This document shows positions 24,739-34,766 of a stretch of DNA of 64,000 nt, piece after piece. Both the position numbers and the translations under genes were made by a program. Position 1 is the first letter of the stretch, and every line of letters starts with the position of its first letter. This DNA comes from Apostichopus japonicus. Lineage: Eukaryota > Echinodermata > Holothuroidea > Aspidochirotida > Stichopodidae. Under the pieces are notes generated by a model. It saw nothing but the letters and a program-made list of their open reading frames with translations, did no database searches and was not told the origin of the DNA. The stretch lies in assembly GCF_037975245.1 (NCBI RefSeq), contig NC_092567.1, positions 4,410,214 through 4,474,213 on the forward strand, read 5' to 3'.

Positions 24739-25498
24739 TTATGAAGACGTTCCAGGGTAGGAGCACTTCCTTGAGTTAACGTTTAGTTCCATGCAGTCCA
24801 ACTTTCTCATTTTTGCTCTAAGATTACCCATCTTAAATTTGATGCTGTTAAGCATTTCATCATAGCCAGAGGAACTTCCCTTTTCAGCCAAACAAGGATA
24901 GGTCCTCATGCTTGCTTTTGCTACTTCAGTGTATTCCATGTGTGTTGGATAAGCTTTGTACTCCCAAATGCGTTTAGCAATCGCATCAAGGAACTGACTT
25001 TTGTGATCTTTGCTTAAGTCAAGGTGCTTCTTTCCTTCTGACAGATACTTTCTATTACCGTCTTCAAAAACCAGTTCCAGCTCTGGGCCTACTTTAGGTA
25101 CCTGAAAGACCTCTGGCCAACACCCTTGTCTCAGTTTGGCTTCTACCGACTGTATGTCATCATTTGAACTAACACTCATAGTGTCATGTGAGCTTCCGAA
25201 CGAACCGACAGATGACAGTGAGGGTGTACTACTCCAATAGCACTGATCTTCAGCAATTTCAGTGTATATCACTTGGAAGATGCACATGTCTCTGGTAAAT
25301 CATTTGCATTAGTCAGATTCACCATCTCACCGCCAAAGTCTGGATCAGCATATTGCAAAGTGAAACTGCCTTCAAGGCTTAACTTATCTTTCAAAGTTTC
25401 CATACGGTTTTCAACAGACTCTGGACGTTGCTCAAGGGACACCTTCTGAATGTCCTTTGGTGACAACACTACCCTCAATTTGTACATAGTATCAATTT
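24739..25498 (-). pseudogene. Element-borne SAMD3-like gene, main exon region, frame-broken (copy 1)
   Basis: An acceptor CAG lies at 25499-25501. The first frame begins MYKLRVVLSPKDIQKVSL and includes LQYADPDFGGEMVNL, a PB1-like N-terminal pattern, ending at a TGA after LPETCASSK. A second frame, displaced by -1, covers 25287-24739 with WPEVFQVPKVGPELELVF, IWEYKAYPTHMEYTEVAKA and LNSIKFKMGNLRAKMRKLDC. The KFKMGN.R.K.R..GC pattern is known to me from metazoan sterile alpha motif domain-containing protein 3-like proteins. Together they cover about 240 residues, shorter than that family, so exons are missing or downstream. The break is identical in copy 2. Confidence 0.6.
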
Positions 25499-26548
25499 CT
25501 GATCAATCCTATGCATGAAAATAGAACAATGTAAGGGAGTTAGAAGCTGGCTATATCGTTTCGTACACTCCCCTTAGAATTACAGTACTGTACCACATAG
25601 TAATATTTTAGCAGTAAGTGCAACAACCCATTCAGCTGCAGTATACCACATGTACTGCATAAATATGCAGTATGGCAGCTGATCTACTGTACATCTACTC
25701 TTAGCTACTTGCATGGGTAGATATTTTGCATGTAAATGTCATCCAAGTACTGCATCTTTCAACGTTTAGTAAGGCTCATGCTTTATCACAGACAACTCAA
25801 CTTAGGGTAACTCCTATTGTTCTTCATGTACAGTATATCTACAGAGTGTTTCAACACAACCACTTTAGCTTCTCTGATAGTGTAGGAAGTTAGAGGGTAG
25901 TAATCTTTAAGATTACCTGGACAAACTACTTGATCATAGTTTTCAGTCTCTGTCACTTTGTATGCTCCAATGTGGCTTTGAAAATAGATTTATGCAATTT
26001 TACTACAAGCCATCCATTGTTTTTATCAACAATAATAGTTTGTATATTTGCTAGTACAGAATGACCACTATCACTGCCAATCACAACAAACATATCTCTA
26101 AATTATACCTCATTCAAATTTGCTAATCAGTACCATGTATTAACCACATGAGCTCATGCTGATGAACCGAATGTTTTACTCCTTTGTCTCACACTGTGTA
26201 ACTGTTAATGGTTAGGCCTATCTGTAAAGCTCTATAGCCTAACCTAATGCACAGCCTACGTTCAACGTGAAATGGAGCTTATAAATTTTTAGGCTAGGCT
26301 GTTGAAATATTTTGAATATTTCTAATCCAATTCAATCACGCATATAATTTCATGCTGCAAGTTTTAAACTTTGACTTGGGCTAATTTTAACAACATATTT
26401 CAGATTCAGTCGAATCTTTGCGAATATCATTACTGTATTGAGCATTAATCATTCCAAATACGAACCGTAAATCTCCAAGACTTGGAAAAGCGGGCCCCTG
26501 ACGTATGTTATCTACTTAGTCGATAAACGCGCGCGAGCGATCACTTAC

Positions 26549-26599
26549 CGGTAATTTTGTTGCAAATACGCATAGTCTTCTCTTTCCAGTCGTTTTCAT
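26549..26599 (-). other. Candidate 5' exon of element-borne gene (copy 1)
   Basis: On the minus strand an ATG opens a 17-codon stretch, MKTTGKRRLCVFATKLP, ending exactly at ACCG before GTAAGT. It lies about 180 bp inside the right TIR. Joining it to the acceptor at 25499 does not keep the MYKL frame, so it may be a 5' UTR exon or an upstream short frame. Confidence 0.4.
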
Positions 26600-26781
26600 G
26601 TAGAAATGTTTTGATACTCGACCATCACAAGTTGAAACAACGATATCTTCGTACGTTGATCTACGTTTCCGCATAAAACTTACGTAAATCATGTTGTAAC
26701 GCTTATTTTAACATTATTGAGTCATCCTGACTGTCATAACCCTTGTTCAGAAAGCTCATCTACCGGTTGGGTTTTACAGTG

Positions 26782-27210
26782 TATGGGCATTTAAAGAAAT
26801 TGTTCGAAGCCCCGCCCACTCAGGAATATTAATTAGATTGGAACCACAAACAATAGGGAATACTTACTCACTCTGGGTAATCCACCACCCAAGTATGGGA
26901 ATGATCAAACCCTGCGTCATTGACTAAGAGTGATTACGAGCATCTTTCAACGAAATTACATTTGGCTCCGCCCCTCGGCACCTCCCACCAATGCCACTAA
27001 ACAAGTATGAACAAAATCGGCCATTCGGTTGCCGAGATAAGGAGTCCGTCTACTTATGAATATTAATGAGATTGGCCCCCAAAAACGATAGGGACCATCT
27101 ACTCACTATTGGTAACATACCCACCAAGCATATGAGACCGATCGGATCTTGCATCAGTCATCGTGATTACAAGCTGGCGTCACTAAAACAAAGACAGACA
27201 CACACATGCG
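26782..27210. repeat. ~240-bp degenerate tandem repeat, right part
   Basis: This continues the array cut by the CACTG element, with GGGTAATCCACCACCC, TTGGCTCCGCCCCTC, TCCCACCAATGCCAC and CGGTTGCCGAGATAAGGAG. A third partial unit runs to about 27210. Confidence 0.7.
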
Positions 27211-27799
27211 TGACTGCGAAGTGGGCAGAAAATGTTAAGGTAATCCAGCTAACATGCATGTGGAAAGAGTAAATAATTCTCACAGCAACAATGCGCGCGA
27301 AGCGAGCCAAATCTATTTTCCACAAATTTACTAACTTGACGCCCAAAATATTTTCATAGTAGCTATAGTATACACAATGCACGCGAAACAAAAAAGTGTT
27401 TTGGTACTTTGTCTCCTAAAATACAGTCGTTTTGCTATTTAAGCTTTTCAATTCAACGGTGTTCATATGTTTTACTACATTGCAAAAGTATTACATTGGT
27501 AGCGTGACAGGACGAAAGAGGTAATTCAGAGCTCTATGTAAGTAGACCAAAGTATACCAATATCTCACACCTGTATGTGGAATAATGAAGCAAAAGTCAC
27601 TCTCTACAGGGCAGCCATGGTTAACACACAGAAAACGGAAATAAATCAATATATCCGCACAAAGATACACATTGTTCGTATCAGTAACCTCGCGATTATC
27701 TTTTTCTCAGGTGAGTTGGGCCTGTTGGTTGTGCTACTATAAAACACTATCGTACACACGCACAGTTTTTATTGGTAAGTAGCGTTACAAAATCGTCCC

Positions 27800-28078
27800 A
27801 ATTGGGTTCTCCCGATTGACAATTATCTGTGGGCCAACTGTCCGGGGGAAATTGCCCAGGAGGGAAATTGTCCCGGAGGGTAATTATCCGAGGGTAATTG
27901 TCCGGTAAGGAATCGACTGTTGAAGGCATAGTGGAAAGGATTTGTCCGGGGGGGGGGGGAGTTTTCTGGGATTGGAATTGTCCGGGTGGTAATTATCTGG
28001 GTGGGAATTGTCCGGGGGTACTTGTCCAGAGAGGTAATTCTCCGGGGGGTAATTGTCCAGGGAGAGTTGTCCGGTCAC
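27800..28078. repeat. GTAATTGTCCGGGGGG minisatellite
   Basis: Irregular units of 14-20 bp of the type GGTAATTGTCCGGGGGG. Frames on both strands rich in Pro, Asp and Asn or in Gly come from this repeat. Confidence 0.8.
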
Positions 28079-28555
28079 CCTTGATACACAAAATCAGCAA
28101 AAGCCACATACACGGATGTCGTGTATGGAAGGTAAATGTTACATCCAGTCTGCATATGTGATCAAATTTCCAAATAACTATAGAACAACTGTGGACAAAT
28201 ACGTGTCATTGAAGTGCGCGGTGAAGGTGAAATTTAGTTAGTTGTTGATATTCAATGGAGGAGTCTTCATTACCGCAACCTTTTTGACGTTATTTCGGTC
28301 ACGAATAAATGAGTTCGGCGTTTGGTCCTTTAACGTAGACCAAAGGTTGGATATATTTCTTAACAGTACTCTAACTAGCAATCGCCTGACATATAGCTAA
28401 GAAGTTAGGTCTACACCATCACATATTATCCGGACAACCAAGCTCATTAACGGTTGTCAAAGAACGACTCACGCATGTTCCGGACCTGACAGAGAATACA
28501 TGCCCTGGACACTGATTGGTCATCTTGAACAACATGGTAACGTTACTGTATCCTC
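28079..28555. other. No supported gene
   Basis: Mixed sequence without recognised features. Confidence 0.4.
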
Positions 28556-28765
28556 GTCATAGAAATTGAATTAGGAAGAATGCTGACACAGTTTATCGCC
28601 GCTTGTTTAAGCAGTGAAGCCTTGAAATATAATGAAGGCGCTTTGCAGTGTACGCCAAAAAGCCAGATCATTTGTAAGACTGAATTTGATTTTACCCGTT
28701 TTTCGAAAGAGTAGGTGTACTTTGCACAACAGAGACATGTTATTGCGACCAGAGTGTTAAGTACT
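28556..28765. repeat. Dispersed repeat, related to 63660-63893
   Basis: AAAAAGCCAGATCATTTGTA, GAATTTGATTTTACCCGTTT, AGAGTAGGTGTACTT and AGAGACATGTTAT occur in the same order at 63751-63872. The copy at 63751 has an extra ~35 bp. Confidence 0.8.
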
Positions 28766-30336
28766 ATATATACTCCTGACGTAAGAACCAACTTTGAAAA
28801 CATTTTTTTCTCTCCTCAAATGACTCGAGTAAGTGGAGTGTTTGTGCAACTTTCATTGTATGGAAAGTGTCATTTCCGGTATCTGAGAGGCATATGGCAA
28901 ACATTTCATCCTGCTTGTATTATTTTAGTGATCCACTCAAATAGTGTCATATAGTTGTCCCTGAAAAATGCCGTGAAAAAGCATGCCTCCGTCCTCCCCA
29001 CCCCGTTACAGCACACACCTATAGCCTTAGTGTAATACTTCCATATTAGCCTGTGCATGTAGTTTCCAGTTTAATGTTGCAAAGTGGGTATAGTAACCTA
29101 TTTTCCTAGTATTACATTGTAAGTGATAAGCCCAGGACATCATAACCGTCATCTCATGTTATTCTGGCATGTTGATCTATCGTTAGGGATACAGCTTTAA
29201 GTAAAATGAGGTGTTAACATTTTTGTTATTAGGCTTTAGTCATATCGCATCCGTAGCCGGTCTAGGGCCTAGGCTAACTATATCCAGGGTCCAGTGAATA
29301 TTAATACAGCTGCTGAGCAGACGACGCTACTAAAGTAATAAGATACCTATGTAATTGCTTCTACTATCGCTTCCTAAGAATTACCTAGGAACTACAGACT
29401 ACTGCCACATTTTTGGCATCCAAATGCGGCGCACGATATCACCATTTCGAGTGATTAATGTCAACTTTATCACTTTAGTTATGTCAAAGACTTAGTGTTT
29501 GTATTACGCTCCGTTATTGTCTTCTCGTACAAGCAAAGCGCCACTAGTACGATGAGTGGCTTCGGTATATATCGCATGACGTCATTCTCCCTACTTCAAA
29601 TTCTATGATCCTCGCCTAGTTAGCGAAATTTTACGAACATACGGTGATTTACACCGAAGGCCTGATGCATGATTAATCTAACGAATACAATGTAGAACTA
29701 GTCTATTATTGAGCAAATGTAACACCCTCCGGTGTATTAAAAAATCCTTGGTCGATTTCCTGGCCCTGATTCATAATTCAAGACATGTGATATACGCCAT
29801 ATAGGCCTGCGTACAGAGCAGCTAGCTGTGGAAACTGTGACTGTGTAGTGTGTATTATATAATACCATACCATTACGGGTTAGCTGTTTGTGCAAATAAC
29901 ACCGATCGCGAGTCGCTGCGGAAAAATACGATTAACATTTGTTGCTGGCGACTTTGTTTGCAAGATGTTTTTTAAATCAAATACGTTCAACTGTTACCTA
30001 TCTTGTTCAATTCGAGAATTTCGAACCAAAGTAGAGAATTTTACGTATTGTTTTGAAGAAGTATTCTACTCAGGGGGATCTTTGTTCTTTACGTGTGCCA
30101 GTGCAGAATTAACTGTTTGCCGCAACAGTTCTTTGCTAATCTGGGTCTGGATTTTTTCCTGCGTGGCAAACCTGTGAGTTTGAGATTGCTATGAAGAGTG
30201 TATGTTCAGCCGGCATTCACAAGCTAGCCATGCGGATGATGGAGCGGGCTAGTTTTCTCAATACATGTAGCGTGCATGCGCACTACAATAGCTAGAACGG
30301 CTGTAAATTCTGAATGTAATATCACCTTCCCCTCCC
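28766..30336. other. Long stretch without a supported gene
   Basis: A hAT-family scrap (GGAAAGTGTCATTTCCGG near 28861) is visible. A plus-strand frame at 29890-30177 (about 95 codons) has no recognisable domain and no clear splice context. Confidence 0.4.
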
Positions 30337-30487
30337 CTGTCTGGTAGAGATTTCTAGGGTGTATTGGACCTTCTTTCAAAAGCCATCATTCGGTTTCTAA
30401 ATGGATTTTATTGTTTTGTTGGTCTTCTACATATATGGTACTGTCATGGTTGAATCTTAATTTGTTCATTGTTAATAACAACGTTTA
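30337..30487. repeat. Dispersed repeat: empty-site relative of 11531-11562 + 15554-15660
   Basis: GGTAGAGATTTCTAGGGTGT runs on through TTGGACCTTCTTTC to ATCATTCGGTTTCTAAATGG without interruption, whereas the relative has the 4-kb CACTG element between these parts. It continues after the hAT-like insertion at 30851. Confidence 0.75.
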
Positions 30488-30850
30488 CAGTGGCGTAGGA
30501 AGGTATTTTTGAGTGGGGGCTGGAGACTGATGCCCGGCCTGGGGGAGGGGTGTCCCCCTCCCCTTTGGATTTTTTTTTTGCATTTCCAGGTGGCCTCAGA
30601 TGCAATTTGGTGCAATTTAGCACATTTCAACACCCACTCCATTTTGTAAATAATTTTGAATATTCACCTGGCCTTACATGCAATTTGGTGCTCCAAATGA
30701 GTTTTTTTTCTCATTTGGAAATGAAAAAGGGGTTTTCTGACTTGCGAAGCGGGGGCCGGGGGGGGGGGCGGAATGATACTTCCGCCCCACCATATTTTTC
30801 ACTGGGGGGGGGGGGGCTGGCGCCCCAGCCCCCCGGTTCCTACGCCCTTT
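30488..30850. mobile_element. hAT-like MITE with perfect 8-bp target duplication
   Basis: Left end CAGTGGCGTAGGAAGG, right end GGTTCCTACGCCCTTT. AACGTTTA flanks both sides exactly (30480-30487 and 30851-30858). Length is 363 bp. It contains a tandem pair of segments with CAATTTGGTG and G/C-runs near the right end. No coding capacity. Confidence 0.9.
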
Positions 30851-31234
30851 AACGTTTATTTGACTCTGTATATCAAGGTATTAAAGTTTCCTTTTTTTGT
30901 TTAAATGCTTCGTCTTAAACTTAATATAAAAGATCGAGTATATTTTCATAACTTATTTATAATTCATCATAATAATAATACTAATAAAGTAAAGTCTGTA
31001 TGCTATTGTATGCATTTAATCACATGTGTTAATTATGACGTACATTCACATTGTATCTTAGATATAATGGTAATGTTAAGTCTCATTCTTTATACATTTC
31101 ATATTGCATTTATCTTATTAAAGGAAGAGTTTTTTAACCAGGGGTCTTTCGGCAACCGCACCTAACCTTCATTACCACTCTGCCTAGATAATACCTCTGT
31201 AGTGATTACAATGGTATACTGGTATAATTCAGCT

Positions 31235-31800
31235 ATTTCTAACAATCCGTTGTTACATCTTTCACCATCCTCCACCTTTACAGGAAAAAAAATCAATTTA
31301 ACCTAATATGTCACAATTAACCACAACAATTACACCAAGAATGTTGGAACCAGACAAGCACTTTGAGGATCTGCAATAAAACATTACATAATTATAATTA
31401 AGAGCTGATCAACGATTGAGGAATATGCACAAATGATTGATATTCCAAGATTTGGTCTCTGCAAATACAACCTGTATGTGTAATATATGCATTTCTTTTT
31501 TGTACCTGCAGTGGTAAAGAACATTTGAGTCAATACATAGCTATATGTTATGTTCGTGGGAGAGGGGAATGGGTTAAATTATTTTCATATCCCTTGTAAC
31601 GCCGATACAAATGAGAATATCGATTTAAAAGTCAAACATCACATCAATAACCGTGCACTAAAAGTCACTTATGTTACACAATTCATAGTATTTATTTAGC
31701 CTTCCAGAAACCATCACTCGATATTTACATAACAAACTAACAGTTTACCATATCACTGATCAGCTGATATTGTTATCTATTAATACTTTGATCCAGTACA
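31235..31800. repeat. Old duplicated segment (see 5985-6260 and 7666-7880)
   Basis: It is collinear with the two 5' segments but uninterrupted here, because the 6538-7665 hAT-like element is absent. Confidence 0.6.
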
Positions 31801-31889
31801 ATGCTATCTTCGCGTCTTCTATACTTCTACGCAGCGAAAACAAAACATTGATCATGACGGGGGGGGGGGGGGCTTAGTGTAACACCAAG

Positions 31890-32530
31890 GACCTCTCTCC
31901 GTGACAGCTCCCTAATTATACCAGGGTGCACCCATTCTGACAGCTCCCTGGTAATACCAGGGGAATCCTTTTTTTTGTGACAGCTAATATTAATATCAGG
32001 GAGCTTTGTTTGTGACAGCTCCCTGATAATACCAGGGAGTTATCTCTGTAACAGCTCCTTTATTATACCAGGGAGTCCACTTTTAGACAGCTCATATTAA
32101 TTCTATGGAGCTCTTTTGTTACAGCTCCCTAAAAATACCAGGGATTACTGTATGCACCAGCTGCCTATTATACCCTGGACCTCTCTGTGACAGCTTCCTA
32201 ATTATATCAGGCAACCGTCCTTTTTACAGCTCATATTAATTCTAGGGAGCTCTGTTTGTGACAGCTCTCAAATAATACCAGGGAATTCTTTCTGTAGCAG
32301 CTGCCTAATTATACGAAGGACCTCTCTGAGACAGCTCCCTAATTATACCAGGTAACCGTCTTTGTGACAGCTCCTAGTAATATTAAGGAGCTATGTTTGT
32401 GACCGCTCTCAAATAATACAAGGGAGCTCTCTCTCCACCTCTCTCTCCACCCACCTCTCTCTCCACCTCCACCTCTCTCTCTCTGTAAAAGCTGCCTTAT
32501 TATACCAAGGAGCTCTCTCGACGACAAAAC
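31890..32530. repeat. Palindromic minisatellite, second array
   Basis: About 14 units of roughly 40-45 bp carry GTGACAGCTCCCTAATTATA and CCAGGGAGCTCT variants. A CTCTCTCCACCTC run (about 32428-32482) interrupts it. Related to 8712-9495. Confidence 0.85.
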
Positions 32531-33584
32531 AGACCCTGTAAATTAATAGTGACATTTTGAAAATAAGACGTTATGGACATACAACAGTGCCTTTATATTG
32601 TAAATTAACATTCACTATTGGTTGTATATAGAATAACAGTTGAATGCATTATAAACTGCATGATGCCAATAATGAATAATTTGTCTTTAATAGTGGGTAT
32701 TATGACACCTTTGCATGAATGCACAATTACAAGTTATCACCGTTCTGTATCAACTAACCAACATAATATTCATAACAAAAGTGCTACCAAAATTATGCGG
32801 GTTATATTCTCGTTTGGTGCAGATTTCTGTGTTGAATTATGCGCATCATGTTTCTAATTAATTTAAAAGTTGGTAGAGTTACTTCATTTTATATCAAAGC
32901 ATGCGTTTACTGGTTAAAAACTGTTGTTGTTTGGGCTAAAATTAACGTCAGAGTGTTCACTATTTTCTCAAATACACAGAGTCGGTATATGTAGTTGCTC
33001 TGAAGCATTTACTAAAACTAAAATGAAACGTATAATAATTAGGTGATCCCTTTCGAGGGGAATGGTGATACACACCCGACGGAGATCACACAGGCACAGT
33101 CTCTATGCAAGGTGACTATGGTTGAGAGCGGATCAGTCGTTCGGTACTAGTTTAGTTTTCTTGCCTAGGTTCTTTTCTTGGTGTCTTTTCTTAGAAAAAT
33201 ACACATATTGAAGGGTGAGGTTTTAATTTACACTAAATGTGTTGGCCACTGAAGAATTAATTGCAATAGAAGTAAAAAATCGACAAACTTTGATAACAAT
33301 AGGAATCGTTAACAGGAGAGAAGTTATTCTTTTACATAACTAACTCTTACTTGTTGATTAGCGGTTCTTATGTATTCGTTTAAGAACGGCGCACCGTCTT
33401 TCACGAACTTCTTTTAAATTGCGACTTTACGCAGGCGTACTGGCTGCCGGTATTCTACTGTAAGAATACGTTTTTGTAAAAGTGTGTTAATAACATAAAC
33501 CTCTCGCTGTCAGTGACATCTCCCTGCACCAGGCAACTCTCTCGGTGATAACACCTTGCATGGCTTGAGTCTACACAGACACTA

Positions 33585-33900
33585 CATTAGTATGGTACAA
33601 TGACCATACACTACACTCCATGTAAGGGTTGTTACTACATTAGTATGGTTAGATGACCATATACTACACTCCCTGTAAGGGTTGTTACTACATTAGTATG
33701 GTTCGATGACAATACACTACACTCCATGTAAGGGTTGTTACTACATTAGTATGGTTCAATGATCATACACTACACTCCTTGCAAGCCCTGGTTGTTACTA
33801 CATTAGTACAGTATGGTTCAATGATCATACACTACACTCCCTGTAAGGGTTGTTACTACATTAGTATGGTTCGATGACAATAAAATGAATAAAAAAATAA
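33585..33900. repeat. ~53-bp tandem repeat
   Basis: Five to six units contain GTTGTTACTACATTAGTATG, then CAATGAxCATACACTACACT and CCxTGTAAGG. The segment before it (33530-33590) matches 9480-9560. Confidence 0.9.
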
Positions 33901-34757
33901 AATGGTTGTTACTACATTAATGTCATGGTCTCAATAGGGATATGGCTTTGCTTTCCCGGTTCAAGCACTTTGAGCACTCTGGTGCTTACGATAGACTAAC
34001 GTGATTTCAATCACTCTTTTTACACCTGACGAAGGACCAGGATGTCTGAAAATTTGTGTAGAGTGTAGTTATATCTATTCTAAATATTATGTTGGATTTA
34101 AAGGCATTACATGTTGTCCTTATCTTTTCTACTATTATTTCTATCCAACACGTTCAATTATACAGTTTTATTTTGATAGAAGAACTGCCAAATGACTGTT
34201 TCGATCACCACATTGTAAATTATCGGTTACCGACCATGTATTGGTATTAATGATAACTGATGTTACATAATGTTAATGGGGTAACTTAAAAGATTAGACA
34301 ATTTCCTCCAACATATATGGCTTGCTGTTCCAGGTTCAATTCAATCATTCGAAGCATTTAACTTTTATTTAAAGTCTTGGAAGACTAGCTATTTATTCGT
34401 AACGGAAGAATCTGAAATTCCAAACATGAACACTCCATGTGTTTATGTTGAAGTATATGTTCAATATTCTCAATTCATCATCAGTTTTATTAGAGTTTTA
34501 GCGCAATTTGGCACATGCAGAGATTATTCTGATTGGTTTAAATATACTATGACATCATTTGCAATTATTCTCAATACACCACTGCATATTCATTAGCTAG
34601 GAAAACCATCCGTCTTCTGTATGATATAAAGTGGCTTAAATAATAGTTTTCAATGACTGTCAATAGACTTGAGAATAAAGAAAACAAAACGATTATAAAA
34701 TAGTAAACGGATCCTAAATTAGGTGTAGGAAAAAATGGAAAAGATTTTTTTTATTAG
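33901..34757. other. Spacer downstream of the NACHT exon
   Basis: AT-rich, with no LRR-like or other recognisable exon on the minus strand. Any 3' exons of the NACHT gene here must be short or atypical. Confidence 0.4.
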
Positions 34758-34766
34758 CTAACTTAC

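Larger units (their letters stand above)
21288..26781. mobile_element. CACTG-ended gene-carrying transposon, copy 1 (5,494 bp)
   Basis: The left end CACTGTAAAACCCAAC (21288) is matched by GTTGGGTTTTACAGTG (to 26781), with TA on both sides. The whole sequence is nearly identical to 47892-53660. A 16-bp arm GAGGTAACCCGCTGCC (21328-21343) is repeated inverted at 21667-21682, forming a subterminal hairpin. A broken multi-exon gene runs on the minus strand. The termini resemble CACTA/EnSpm-type elements, but no transposase is visible, so the class is provisional. It is 275 bp shorter than copy 2 owing to one internal deletion near 23850. Confidence 0.85.

Noticed and set aside
25200-25300. Programmed -1 ribosomal frameshift site
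   Set aside because: No X-XXY-YYZ heptamer in the overlap and no obvious downstream pseudoknot. A shared mutation is simpler.
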